From CAZAPG01 sp964486935 (lineage in GTDB: Bacteria; Chloroflexota; Anaerolineae; 4572-78; J111), in contig CAZAPG010000001.1 in assembly GCA_964486935.1 (NCBI GenBank), forward strand, positions 310,001 to 374,000: a stretch of 64,000 nt of DNA. The letters run 5' to 3'. Numbering within the stretch: position 1 is the stretch's first letter; every line of letters starts with the position of its first letter. A program made the position numbers and the translations under genes. Of this stretch, positions 7,746 to 16,650 are shown one piece after another. The notes beneath the pieces were generated by a model, which was given only the letters and a program-made list of their open reading frames with translations, did no database searches and was not told the DNA's origin.

Positions 7746-8831
7746 TTACATGCCATTTTCCGGCAAAATATAAATGCAGTCTTCCAAAAATTGCAGGCCC
7801 ACCTGATGCCCCTGGGGGTGAACAACCGTATGGCGCGGGTCTGAGTCAACAATGGCCAGCCGCTGACCGGCCACGTCTATTTCGTATTCAACCACGCTGC
7901 CCAGGTACGAGGCCCATTGCACCACCCCCTGAAATTGGCCGCCTTGCTCAACTACCTGAATCGCTTCGGGGCGTACCACCAGCCGCACCGCTTGACCCGC
8001 GCTCAAATTGCTGTCTGGCCTGGGCGCGGTGAGCGTTTGGCCAAATACCTCCAGGGCAACCGTGTCGCCATTGATGCCGCGCACGGTACCGCTGACGAAA
8101 TTGGTGCGGCCGATAAAATCGGCCACAAAGGCGGTTTGGGGCTGGCGGTAAATCTCCGGCGGCGCGCCAATTTGCTCGATGCGGCCCTGATTCATGACCA
8201 CAATCCGGTCTGAGAGAGTCATCGCTTCAATCTGGTCGTGAGTTACGTAAACGCTGGTAATACCCAGCGTTTGCTGAATGCGCCGAATTTCGGTGCGCAT
8301 CACCTCGCGCAGTTTGGCATCCAGGTTAGAGAGCGGCTCATCCATAAGCAGCACCTTGGGTTCCATTACCAGGGCGCGGGCCAGAGCGACCCGCTGCTGC
8401 TGTCCGCCCGACAGGGCATTGGGGGCGCGATTTTCCAGGCCAATCAGTTCGGTTAGCTCCAGCACCTGCCGCACTTTTTGCTGGATTACGTTTTTGGGCA
8501 GCCGTTGAATTTTCAGGCCGTAGGCGATATTTTCAAAGACGTTCAGGTGCGGAAAAATGGCGTAACTTTGAAACACCATGGCCATATCGCGCTGATTGGG
8601 CGGCTGGTCGTTAATGGTTTCGCCATCCAGCACAATGCGCCCTTCGGTGGGGAACTCAAAGCCGGCAATCAGGCGCAGGGTGGTGGTTTTGCCGCAGCCC
8701 GAAGGGCCGAGCAGGGTTACAAACTCGCCTTTTTCAATGGTCACATTAACCTGGTCAACGGCCCGCACAATACCGTCGCCGCCCCGCCCGACAAATTCCT
8801 TAACCAAATTTTCGAGAATTAAAAAACTCAC
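7746..8831 (-). CDS. ABC transporter ATPase, FbpC/PotA type
   Basis: Nucleotide-binding subunit of the uptake system encoded upstream. It has Walker A GPSGCGKTTTLRLIAGF, the Q-loop MVFQSYAIFPHLNV, the LSGGQQQRVALARAL signature, Walker B VLLMDEPLSNLDA and the switch His in YVTHDQIEAM. A C-terminal TOBE domain follows (about residues 280-355). Length (361) and domain order match FbpC and PotA ATPases for ferric iron or polyamines. The start is GTG at 8831 with GGAGGAT directly upstream. It is the last gene of a three-gene minus-strand operon. Confidence 0.9.
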   Translation of the reverse strand: MSFLILENLVKEFVGRGGDGIVRAVDQVNVTIEKGEFVTLLGPSGCGKTTTLRLIAGFEFPTEGRIVLDGETINDQPPNQRDMAMVFQSYAIFPHLNVFENIAYGLKIQRLPKNVIQQKVRQVLELTELIGLENRAPNALSGGQQQRVALARALVMEPKVLLMDEPLSNLDAKLREVMRTEIRRIQQTLGITSVYVTHDQIEAMTLSDRIVVMNQGRIEQIGAPPEIYRQPQTAFVADFIGRTNFVSGTVRGINGDTVALEVFGQTLTAPRPDSNLSAGQAVRLVVRPEAIQVVEQGGQFQGVVQWASYLGSVVEYEIDVAGQRLAIVDSDPRHTVVHPQGHQVGLQFLEDCIYILPENGM

Positions 8832-8846
8832 CTAATCCTCCCGGGT

Positions 8847-11177
8847 TTATTCGCTAAAAAAGTCGACGCGCTGGCCGCTGCTGCCCAGGGTGCGGCCCAA
8901 AATTAAGTAGGTCAACCCGATGCCCAGCAGCACAATCACAATCAACACCACCGAAAAAGCGGCGGCGACGCTTAAGCCCCGGCGCTCCACCGAGTCGAAA
9001 ATTTCCAGGGCCAGAATGCGCCATTTGCCGCTCACCAAAAAGATGATGGTCGACAGGCTGGTCATATGGCGGGCAAAGCTAAAGATAAGTCCGGCGATAA
9101 AGGCCGGCAATATCAGCGGCAGCGTAACCCGCCGAAAGGTGTATTGGGCATCGGCGCCCAGGTTGGCCGAGGCTTCCTCGATGGAGGTGTCTACCTGATG
9201 GAGCGCCGCCGAGCCGGAGCGCACCGAGGCCGGCAAGCTGCGCACGGCATAGGCAAAAATAATAATATACGATGTGCCCACCAGGGCCAGCGGGTCGCCG
9301 GCCAGCGACAGGGCCGCGCCAACGCTCAAAGAGATTAATCCGATTGGGAATTTGGCTCTGGCTCCAACCTGGCTCATCATAAAAATAGTGATGGTGATAT
9401 ATGACAACCCCAAAATGGCGTGGGGCGGCCGCAAAAACACCTCTAGCTGGTCGGAAAAGCTGCTGACCACCTTGGGCCAGTTAGTGCCGGGCAGGGTGCG
9501 TCCCCAAATGAACAAATCTTGCAGCAACGGGCCAGACAGGTTGTACACCACCAAAAATATTGCCATGGCCCAAAATGGAATGGACACCAACCCCCGCTTT
9601 GATTCTGCGCCCCACCAAACTAAAATGGCGGCCACCAGCATAATGGCGGCCAAAATATAGCGCCACTCGACAAAGCCGAGCAGCGCGTCTGAGCCGGCCT
9701 CGCCGGGCAGCCGGGCCAACAGAAAGCCAGCGGCGGTTCCAGCGCCAAAAATAATTAATCGCCCCGACGAGTTTTTGCTGCTGGCCGAGGTTAGATAGAG
9801 GGCCAAGGCCCCGTAAACCAGCGTCAGCGCCCACCAGGGGGCCTGAATAAAGGCTACAATGTAGCCAATGCCCAAAATAATGCCGGGCACAGCCCCGCCC
9901 AGGTTAGAGAAAAAATCCAGCGCCTCTTTGCCGGAAAAGGTTTTGCGAATGGTCATGTAGGCAATCAGCATCCCCAGCAGGCCGGCAATGGGGGTTGCCA
10001 CCGCAGAGAGAAAGGTGGTATCAATAATGGCTTCTAACCCTTGATTAAACACAATGGCGTAATGCCTGAAGTCAATAGTGTAATCGACCCCCCACAGCCG
10101 CGTTAGCGAGCCGCCCACAATTGAAATATAGAGGGCCGCAATCAGCAGCAGGGTGAGCGTGCTGAAGGTAATGAATGTCCAGCGAATGAGCGGCTCTTTG
10201 ACCAGAATCTGGCCGCCGGTCGGCTTGCCGGTGACAGAGATATATGAGCGTTGCTGCACCCAGTATTGTTGCAACAAAAACAGAGTAAGTGTAGGCAACA
10301 GCAGCACAAACGAGAGAGCCGCCCCTTTTTGCTGGTTATATTCGCCGTTAACGGCCAAAAATATCTCGGTGGCCAGCACGCTGCGGTTGCCGGAGAGCAG
10401 CAGGGGATTACCCAGGTCGGCCAGCGACTCGACAAACAGCAGCAAAAACGAGGCGGCAAAACCGGGAATCAACAGCGGCAGGGTAATGGTGCGGAAAATA
10501 TGGAATTTGCTGGCGCCCATACTCAGGGCGGCCTCTTCGGTGGCGGGGTCAAGCCGTTCTAGCATGGCCCGAATGATGAGATAAGGGATGGAGAAAAAGG
10601 TGACGGTCTGCACAAAGACCAGCCCGTCCATGCCGTAAATATCGTTAGCGCCGGCAGTAAAATTGATGCCAAAAAATTGTTTGGTCACAAGTCCATTGCG
10701 GCCAAATAATAAAATAGCGGCAATCGCAATAGCAAACGGTGGCGAGATAGTGGGCAGCAGGGCAAATACGTGAAACACTCTGGGAAAGGGGATGTTGCAG
10801 CGCACGGCGGTGTAAGCAAAAATAAAGCCCAGAATGGTGCCAAATGTGGCGCTAAGTAACCCCATCATCATGGTATTTGAAACTACGTTCCAGGAATGGG
10901 TGCGATAGGTGGGATTAATGTAACGGGTAAAATATTCGAGGCTAAATTTCCCGGCTTCGTCGGGGTTTGTGCCCACATCTGGCACAAAAAACCCCTGGAT
11001 AATTACTTCGAACAGGGGCAAAAAGATGAATAAAAAGACAAATATGCTAATAGTGAGTAAACCCACCGTTAGCACATTATCCTGGGCAATCAGTTTAAAT
11101 TCATTAATGCGACGGACAAGGTTTTGTTTTAGCCCGTCGCGTTGGGTTCGGGGACGAATTTGAGCAGCTTGTTGCAT
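8847..11177 (-). CDS. ABC transporter permease, fused double FbpB/ThiP-type
   Basis: This protein of about 776 residues has two permease halves, each with about six membrane segments and an EAA loop (EEAALSMGASKFHIFRTITLPLL and EEASANLGADAQYTFRRVTLPLI) for contact with the ATPase. This duplicated layout is typical of ferric-iron (FbpB), 2-aminoethylphosphonate and thiamine (ThiP) permeases. The start is uncertain. ATG 11177 gives a normal N-terminus but has a poor Shine-Dalgarno. TTG 11222 follows GGAG but lies at the edge of a strong hairpin (11198-11234) and adds 15 repeat-like residues. Gene order binding protein, permease, ATPase supports one transporter. Confidence 0.88.
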   Translation of the reverse strand: MQQAAQIRPRTQRDGLKQNLVRRINEFKLIAQDNVLTVGLLTISIFVFLFIFLPLFEVIIQGFFVPDVGTNPDEAGKFSLEYFTRYINPTYRTHSWNVVSNTMMMGLLSATFGTILGFIFAYTAVRCNIPFPRVFHVFALLPTISPPFAIAIAAILLFGRNGLVTKQFFGINFTAGANDIYGMDGLVFVQTVTFFSIPYLIIRAMLERLDPATEEAALSMGASKFHIFRTITLPLLIPGFAASFLLLFVESLADLGNPLLLSGNRSVLATEIFLAVNGEYNQQKGAALSFVLLLPTLTLFLLQQYWVQQRSYISVTGKPTGGQILVKEPLIRWTFITFSTLTLLLIAALYISIVGGSLTRLWGVDYTIDFRHYAIVFNQGLEAIIDTTFLSAVATPIAGLLGMLIAYMTIRKTFSGKEALDFFSNLGGAVPGIILGIGYIVAFIQAPWWALTLVYGALALYLTSASSKNSSGRLIIFGAGTAAGFLLARLPGEAGSDALLGFVEWRYILAAIMLVAAILVWWGAESKRGLVSIPFWAMAIFLVVYNLSGPLLQDLFIWGRTLPGTNWPKVVSSFSDQLEVFLRPPHAILGLSYITITIFMMSQVGARAKFPIGLISLSVGAALSLAGDPLALVGTSYIIIFAYAVRSLPASVRSGSAALHQVDTSIEEASANLGADAQYTFRRVTLPLILPAFIAGLIFSFARHMTSLSTIIFLVSGKWRILALEIFDSVERRGLSVAAAFSVVLIVIVLLGIGLTYLILGRTLGSSGQRVDFFSE

Positions 11178-11197
11178 GTCTATAGGATTGGCGATGA

Positions 11198-11234
11198 GGA
11201 GATGAGAGACTGGAATTGTCAATCTCTCATCTCC
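11198..11234 (-). promoter_or_regulatory. Hairpin between binding-protein and permease genes
   Basis: A perfect 12-bp inverted repeat (11198-11209 with 11223-11234, core GGAGATGAGA / TCTCATCTCC) with a 13-nt loop lies between the stop of the binding protein and the permease start. No U-tract follows it, so it is more likely an mRNA-stabilising or processing hairpin. Such hairpins let the binding protein be made in excess of the membrane subunits. It also buries the GGAG that could serve the TTG start. Confidence 0.6.
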
Positions 11235-11252
11235 AATCTGCCTGTACCTTTT

Positions 11253-12566
11253 CTACTCTTTCAAACTTTCGGCGTTGGCAATTTCGTTGGTGAAGCGGTC
11301 GATAAAGTCTTTTTTGTTGCTGCCACAAAATTCAAAGTCGTAATCTATCAAATTAACATCCAGTAGTTCGGGCCGAGAGGCTTCTGCGCCAATCACGGTG
11401 GGGGCCTGGTAGGCGCTGTATTTGGGGCCAAGTTCCTGGGCCGCCGGGGTCAAGGCCCAGTCAATCCACAGCTTGGCCAGTTCTGGATTTTTAGCGCCTT
11501 TAACCAGGGCGGTGCCGCCAATCTCGTAACCGGTTCCTTCCTGGGGGAAGGTTAGCTGGAGCGGCAGCCCTTTTTCAATTTGGGCCACAATATCGTGCGA
11601 AAAGACAATAGCTACGGCGGCCTCGCCGGCGCCGGCAAAGCGGGCCGGGGCCGAGCCGCTCTTGGTGAATTGCAGCACGTTGTTAGCCAGCGCCCGTTCA
11701 TACTCCCAGGCAGCCGCCTCGTCTCGCATTTGGATGATGGTGCACAGGGCAGTGTACGATGTGCCGGAGCTGGAGGGGTGCGCCACCAGAATTTGGCCTT
11801 GCCATTCCGGTTTAACCAGGTCGTCCCACGAGGTGGGGGCCGAAAGTTCGGGGTGCTCGGCCAGGTAGTTGGTGTTGGTGGCAAAACCCAGCGTGCCAAT
11901 GTAGATGCCGAACCAGGAGTTGTCTTCGGCCTTCATCAGCCGGGGGTCGCGCAGGTTCACCGCATTGGGCGAGTCATACGGCTCCAGTAGACCTTCCTGG
12001 GCGGCGGCAATGTAGCTGTCAATGGGGCCGCCCCACCACACGTCAAATTGGGGGTTGGCGGCTTCGTTGCGCAGCCGGGTTAGCGACTCGCCGCTGGACA
12101 TGCGCACCCAGTTGATGATGATGCCGGGGTATAGTTTGTTGAACTCCCCAATCATCCCCTCGCACCATTCCAGGTCAACCACGCAGAGCAGGCTCAATTC
12201 GCCGGTAATATCGGCCGACCCCTCAACCGAGGCTGCCGACCGTTCGGCGGCAAAGGCTTCTAGCAGCCCGGCGGCTTCTGACTCGTCGGGAATCCACAGT
12301 TTCCAGCCTACCTCGATGATGTTGGGGTTGGGGATGGAGGCAAAACTGGGATCCTGTTCGGCTTTAAGGTTGGTGGCTTTCCAAATAACCGGCCAGGCCA
12401 GCACGTCGCCATAATTTTTTTCGGCCAGCTTGCTGAGCCAGTCATCGGCCTGAACCGTGTACTCTTCTCCGCTGCCCTGTTGTACCGGGCTGGCGGCGCT
12501 GGCTACACTAAGGGTTAGAGTTAATAGCAGTCCAACCATTATCAGTGAAGCAAGAAATTTTTTCAT
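11253..12566 (-). CDS. ABC substrate-binding protein (iron-type) with N-terminal LysM-like domain
   Basis: The first 25 residues are a signal peptide ending in VASAAS, with no lipobox cysteine. Residues about 36-95 look like a LysM-type module: YTVQADDWLSKLAEKNYGD, then WPVIWKATN and VGWKLWIP. From about residue 125 the protein is a periplasmic-type binding protein of the AfuA/FbpA class, with FDVWWGGPIDSYIAAAQEGLL and GATNTNYL-like elements. The attached LysM could hold the binding protein at the cell wall instead of a lipid anchor. The start has a textbook AAGGAGG. The two downstream genes encode the permease and the ATPase. The ligand (Fe3+, thiamine or a phosphonate) is not proven. Confidence 0.85.
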   Translation of the reverse strand: MKKFLASLIMVGLLLTLTLSVASAASPVQQGSGEEYTVQADDWLSKLAEKNYGDVLAWPVIWKATNLKAEQDPSFASIPNPNIIEVGWKLWIPDESEAAGLLEAFAAERSAASVEGSADITGELSLLCVVDLEWCEGMIGEFNKLYPGIIINWVRMSSGESLTRLRNEAANPQFDVWWGGPIDSYIAAAQEGLLEPYDSPNAVNLRDPRLMKAEDNSWFGIYIGTLGFATNTNYLAEHPELSAPTSWDDLVKPEWQGQILVAHPSSSGTSYTALCTIIQMRDEAAAWEYERALANNVLQFTKSGSAPARFAGAGEAAVAIVFSHDIVAQIEKGLPLQLTFPQEGTGYEIGGTALVKGAKNPELAKLWIDWALTPAAQELGPKYSAYQAPTVIGAEASRPELLDVNLIDYDFEFCGSNKKDFIDRFTNEIANAESLKE

Positions 12567-12710
12567 TGTTGCATCCTCCTTGAATCGATAATTTGGATTA
12601 ACTACTTTGTGGCAAAAAATTTGGGTTAAGCGATGTTTTACCTCCTCTATTTAAGAAAAATTTTACCCAGGGGGTGTTGCGGTTGATATGTTTGAATTTT
12701 ATGATGGTTT

Positions 12711-12739
12711 AATAAATTGTAACTTTTTGAGATGGTCAA
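12711..12739 (-). promoter_or_regulatory. Candidate sigma-70 promoter for the iron-type ABC operon
   Basis: Read on the minus strand, TTGACC (12734-12739), a 17-bp spacer and TTTATT (12711-12716) precede the binding-protein gene by about 145 bp. The -35 is near consensus and the -10 is weak. Confidence 0.35.
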
Positions 12740-12762
12740 CTTTGGCCCGGTTGAGGTTTTTT

Positions 12763-12830
12763 GAGCAGCGGCGTATAAGCATTTGTAGAGGGGTAACTCG
12801 GCCGAGATGGTTTGAAGAGCGCCGTTGCTC
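12763..12830. promoter_or_regulatory. Nested inverted repeat upstream of the ABC operon
   Basis: Outer arms GAGCAGCGGCG (12763-12773) and CGCCGTTGCTC (12820-12830) pair with one G-U. Inside lies a perfect palindrome CTCGGCCGAG (12797-12806). Together they could fold into a branched 68-nt RNA or act as a DNA site. It matches no riboswitch I recognise. If the promoter at 12711-12739 is real, the element lies upstream of it and would be an operator rather than a leader. Confidence 0.35.
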
Positions 12831-13122
12831 ATATTCAACTCTCATCCTACGGCAACAAAAAGAACGAACCTAAGATAGCACACGCCGATTTATTTGTCAA
12901 TGTTAATGAATTGTAAAAAACAGTTTAAGAATTCTTAAAATATAGATTGTGGCGTAGAATAGGCGGGTGTTTGGTAAATGGTCATTAACCGTTTGGCTTA
13001 CCAACCACTGATTAAAAATTATTCGTTATAATCTTTTGGTGCAAGCGGGTATTCATTTTCAAGCTCTAACTTTACCACATCTCTTTAAAGCCGGTTTTAA
13101 GTAACTTTTAAGGTTTTGTTAA

Positions 13123-14385
13123 ATGACCAGTGAAACCAGCATTTCCCCATGGCGGGTGTTGCTGCCAGTTGGCTTGGGTACCGGGCTATCGCTAATTGGC
13201 GATACCTCGCTGTATGCGGTGCTGCCCACCCACGCCGCCGAAGCCGGGGTGGCCGTGGCCGCTATTGGCATTCTCCTGTCGGCCAATCGTTTTATTCGGC
13301 TGGCGCTGAACGGCCCGGTTGGCTGGCTGTACGACCGCCTGCCCCGGCGTTATTTATTTGTTCCGGCCCTGTTTATTGGCGCGTTGTCAACGGCCCTTTA
13401 CGCCCTGACTGTTGGTTTTTGGCCGCTGCTGTTGGGGCGGCTGCTGTGGGGATTGGCCTGGGCCGGCATTTGGGTGGGGGGCAACACCATTATTATGGAC
13501 ATTAGCCAAACGCATAACCGGGGCCGTTGGGTGGGCATCTACCAGATTTCTTTTTTTCTGGGCGCTTCCGGGGGGGCGATGCTGGGCGGTTTGTTAACCG
13601 ATGTGTTGGGCTACCATTGGGCAATGGGGTTTGGAGCCGGGTTAACCCTGCTTGGGGCTGTCATTGCCCTGTTTTTTTTGCCTGAAACGCGCAACTTAAG
13701 GGTCAGCCCTGTAATGTCCGCACCCGGCGCTTCGTCTACTACAGAAATTTCGCCCCCTCGCCAGAGCGAGTTTGCTTCGGCCATTGGTTTGATGGGCGTT
13801 AACCGGCTGGCGCTGGCCGGTTTTTTTCTGCCCACGTTTGGCCTGTTTCTGTTGGAACGGGTCGGAGATTCAATTCACCTGGCCGGTCTGACGGTTGGCG
13901 TGGCCACGCTAACCGGTTTGGGATTGGGCGCAAACTCGCTCATTTCAATGCTGGCCACGCCCATTATGGGCAGCCTGTCAGACCGAACTTCCAGCCGTTG
14001 GGCCGTAGCTGCCGGGGGGCTGATGCCCGGTATTGCCGGGTTTGGGCTGCTCTCTTTAGGGGCGCCGCTGGCATTTGTGTTTGGCGTGCCGCTAACCGCT
14101 ATTGCCAGCGGCAGCAACCAGAGCGTGTCAACCGCGCTGGTGGGAGATTTATCAACCGAACAGCGGCGGGGGCGTCATCTGGGGGTTCTGTTTACCGTTG
14201 GCGACCTGGCCAGCGCGGTTGGGCCGCCGCTGGCTTATGCCATTATCCCGGTTATTGGGTTGAGTCGGGTGTATTTATTGAGCGCCGCCATCTTTGGCCT
14301 TATGTTTTTGGTGGCTCTCATGTGGACCATCAAGCTGCGAACCGTTGCGGCGGCCGGCGGCGTAATTCACGGGATAGACCAGTAA
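13123..14385 (+). CDS. Major facilitator superfamily transporter
   Basis: The 420 residues show twelve membrane segments in two halves. The loop between segments 2 and 3 has GPVGWLYDRLPRRYLF, a form of the MFS signature G-x-L-x-D-R-x-x-R, and a second copy (GSLSDRTSSRW) sits in the C-terminal half. The central cytoplasmic loop (about residues 195-220) is hydrophilic. The class resembles drug or metabolite exporters, but substrate cannot be told. The 3' end overlaps the convergent HAD gene by 19 bp. Confidence 0.85.
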   Translation: MTSETSISPWRVLLPVGLGTGLSLIGDTSLYAVLPTHAAEAGVAVAAIGILLSANRFIRLALNGPVGWLYDRLPRRYLFVPALFIGALSTALYALTVGFWPLLLGRLLWGLAWAGIWVGGNTIIMDISQTHNRGRWVGIYQISFFLGASGGAMLGGLLTDVLGYHWAMGFGAGLTLLGAVIALFFLPETRNLRVSPVMSAPGASSTTEISPPRQSEFASAIGLMGVNRLALAGFFLPTFGLFLLERVGDSIHLAGLTVGVATLTGLGLGANSLISMLATPIMGSLSDRTSSRWAVAAGGLMPGIAGFGLLSLGAPLAFVFGVPLTAIASGSNQSVSTALVGDLSTEQRRGRHLGVLFTVGDLASAVGPPLAYAIIPVIGLSRVYLLSAAIFGLMFLVALMWTIKLRTVAAAGGVIHGIDQ

Positions 14386-15101
14386 TCCAGGATGTCGGCC
14401 AACCCGGCGGCATCTTTTTGGGTTGACACGTAATGCACTAATTCTCTGACGGCATCGGTGGCGTTGGCCGGGGCCGCCGCGTAACCCACCAGCCGCAAAA
14501 AATCAATATCGCCGGCGGTATCGCCGGCTCCGGCCATATCGGCTGGATTGATGCCTGTTACCTGGCTCAACCACTGCAACCCGCTGCCTTTATCAATCCC
14601 GGCGGGATGGATGTTGAGGGCCAGTTTGGCCGGCGTCACAATAAATTGGTCCGATACTTGGGCGGCAATGGCGGCAACTTCGGCGGTAAAATCGGCAATG
14701 GTTTGCGGCGCAACGGCAAACATGGTGTGGCAAATAGTTTTGCCGGGCTGCCAGTAGGCCCGCCCGCTCTGAACAATAGCCTTGTCTACGCGTCTGATGA
14801 CCTCTTGCAGCGCCTGCTGTTGCTCTACCGATAACCGGGGCGTGGTTTCAAAGCGGTACGTTTGGGGAAAATAAAGCCCGGCCCCGCTTTCAAAAATAGC
14901 CGGCAGCCAGCCGTCGATAGCCTGCATGACCGCTTCAACATACGGCGAGGGCCGGCCGGTGTTCAGCGTAACCGCCGGTACGGTTTCTCCGGCGCGCGCT
15001 CGCCGGTTGAGGCTGGCCAAACGGCTCATCACCTGCCAGTCAAACGGCGCGGCCTCCCCCCGCGATAAAATTCCGTCGCAATCGAGCACAATTAATTTCA
15101 C
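14367..15101 (-). CDS. HAD-superfamily phosphatase (Cof/phosphoglycolate-phosphatase-like)
   Basis: The catalytic motif I is LDCDGIL at residues about 5-11 and motif II is TLNTGRPS. Motif IV is GAGDTAGDIDFL near residue 190, followed by AANATDAV-like residues typical of the type IIB cap family. A lysine for motif III lies in DKGSGLQWL. Length 244 suits a small-molecule phosphatase such as phosphoglycolate, sucrose- or mannosylglycerate-phosphate phosphatases. The substrate is unknown. Its 3' end overlaps the MFS gene, so the two convergent messages are complementary over 19 nt. Confidence 0.8.
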   Translation of the reverse strand: MKLIVLDCDGILSRGEAAPFDWQVMSRLASLNRRARAGETVPAVTLNTGRPSPYVEAVMQAIDGWLPAIFESGAGLYFPQTYRFETTPRLSVEQQQALQEVIRRVDKAIVQSGRAYWQPGKTICHTMFAVAPQTIADFTAEVAAIAAQVSDQFIVTPAKLALNIHPAGIDKGSGLQWLSQVTGINPADMAGAGDTAGDIDFLRLVGYAAAPANATDAVRELVHYVSTQKDAAGLADILDYWSIP

Positions 15102-15242
15102 GGCTTACCCCCGATTTTATTTTCAGTATATTCACTTATAGAAATAGGAGCAATAACCCCCGGCCCAAACTAGGACAAAGCCAGGCAACTATGGTAGAAT
15201 AACCACACCATAACCCATCTTAAATGGCAGTAGTTGAAATTG

Positions 15243-15316
15243 CATTTGACTCAAATGGAGGCGTCATTGAGATAATATCAAATGTTTGAGTTATATTTCA
15301 ACCATAAAAATATAAT
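15243..15316 (+). promoter_or_regulatory. Paired TCAAATG palindromes and -10 box before the SPFH gene
   Basis: Two palindromes share the word TCAAATG: CATTTGA-C-TCAAATG at 15243-15257 and TCAAATGTTTGA at 15278-15289. Their centres are about 33 bp apart, close to three helical turns. A TATAAT at 15311-15316 follows, and the second palindrome overlaps the expected -35 region. This arrangement suggests a repressor or activator with two sites. The AAGGAGC ribosome-binding site follows at about 15331. Confidence 0.4.
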
Positions 15317-15345
15317 CGACTCTTTTATAAACAAGGAGCTTTTTT

Positions 15346-16581
15346 ATGAACAGGGTTAAAAGCAGGTTTGTAGGCGGCGCATCTATTTTTGTAACAATTA
15401 TTGTGGTAGTGGTAATCATCGGTATCCTGTTAGCTGTTTCCAGCCAATTTTTTTACTTTTTTGAGCGGATAGACGAGCAGGAAGTTGGGGTTCAGTTTGA
15501 GGGCGGCAGCATCAAAGAAGTAGTCGGCCCGGGCGTTTACAGCGATTTTGGACTGTTTGTAAAACTGGAACGGGTCTCCAGCCAGGCTATCCCCTTTTTA
15601 GTGTCGGATGAAGAGATTATTACCAAAGACAAGCAACGCCTTGGGGTGGTGGTCAGCGGCGATATCTTCAGGCCCAATCTGGCTCGCAAAGAAGTGTTAA
15701 AGGAATTGTGGCCGTCATACAAAGATACCTATCTAAACGACCAACTGGCCCAAACCCGGGTAGAAAATTTGGCCCGGCAGGCCATGAAGGTGTGCGTGGG
15801 CGACCGCTCTTTTGACGACAACATCATCGGCACAGCCCGCGATGAGTTGCGCGCCTGTATCGATACCGAACTAAGCGAACTGGCCGCCAATTTTGGCCTG
15901 GAAATTGAAAACGTGGTGGTGCCAGAAGTTATTCTCTCCCCCGAAGTTCAGACCGCGCTCGATGCCATTGTTCAAAGCCGGCTGGAAACCGAGAAAGCGG
16001 CCCAGGACAAGTTGCGCGCCGAAGCCCAGGCCGAAGCCGAGCAGGCCCGCCAGGAAGGTGAAATCAGAATTGAACAGAGCCGCATTCAGGAGCAGGCCAA
16101 ACAGCAAACTATTCTGGCTAAACTGGAGCAGGAAAAAATTCTGGCTCAAAAAGCCGTTATCGAGGCCGAACGGGCCAATGAGTTAGCCCGCGTTGAGGCT
16201 GAAAAGGCCATCATCGAGGCCGAAAAAGAGAACCAACTGCTGGCCGCCCAAAAAGATTTGGAAATTAACCAGGCCCTGGCCCTGGCCGCCGTTGAAAAAG
16301 CCAAAGCCGACCTGGCCGGCCAAACCATTCTGGCCGAATTGTATGCCCTCAATCCGGGTTATCTGGAACTGCAAATGGTGCAGGCTAACGCCAGCGCCCT
16401 GCAACCCACCGACAAGGTTATCTTTACTCCCGAAGGCACGGTTCCTACCCTGGTGCTGCCCGGCCCCGGCATTATCCCAACGGTTGAAACCGGCGCAGTA
16501 GCCGGCGCCGGCCCAACAACCCAACCGGAAACCCAGCCGGCTCAACCAGAAACCGCCGAAGCCGAGACTGAGTCGCAGTAA
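15346..16581 (+). CDS. SPFH/band 7 (prohibitin-like) membrane protein
   Basis: An N-terminal membrane segment (about residues 12-38) is followed by an SPFH domain (about 40-205: RIDEQEVGVQFEGGSIKEVVGPGVYS onward). A long Ala/Glu/Lys-rich coiled coil follows (about 205-325, with repeated EAxAEAEQAR and AEKAIIEAEKENQ patterns). The C-terminal tail from about 370 is low-complexity Pro/Thr/Glu. Such proteins oligomerise at membranes and organise microdomains or modulate proteases. There is no NfeD-type partner next to it. A paired palindrome in the promoter suggests specific regulation. Confidence 0.88.
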   Translation: MNRVKSRFVGGASIFVTIIVVVVIIGILLAVSSQFFYFFERIDEQEVGVQFEGGSIKEVVGPGVYSDFGLFVKLERVSSQAIPFLVSDEEIITKDKQRLGVVVSGDIFRPNLARKEVLKELWPSYKDTYLNDQLAQTRVENLARQAMKVCVGDRSFDDNIIGTARDELRACIDTELSELAANFGLEIENVVVPEVILSPEVQTALDAIVQSRLETEKAAQDKLRAEAQAEAEQARQEGEIRIEQSRIQEQAKQQTILAKLEQEKILAQKAVIEAERANELARVEAEKAIIEAEKENQLLAAQKDLEINQALALAAVEKAKADLAGQTILAELYALNPGYLELQMVQANASALQPTDKVIFTPEGTVPTLVLPGPGIIPTVETGAVAGAGPTTQPETQPAQPETAEAETESQ

Positions 16582-16650
16582 AGTAGTTTTATGCCGGCCA
16601 AACGCTGAATGGTTAGAACAATTTAACAACCTGCTAATAGAGCGCAGATA

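Larger units (their letters stand above)
12567..13122. other. Divergent intergenic region with structured elements
   Basis: This 556-bp gap separates the ABC operon (left) from the MFS gene (right). It holds a possible minus promoter (12711-12739) and a long nested inverted repeat (12763-12830). A TATAAT box at 13027-13032 may serve the MFS gene. An inverted repeat TTGGTAA / TTACCAA (about 12971-13004) lies just upstream of that box and could be an operator. Short frames inside it have no coding features. Confidence 0.4.

Noticed and set aside
12688..12873. Short plus-strand frame in the ABC-MFS gap
   Set aside because: No SD, no conserved features, and it overlaps the nested palindrome.
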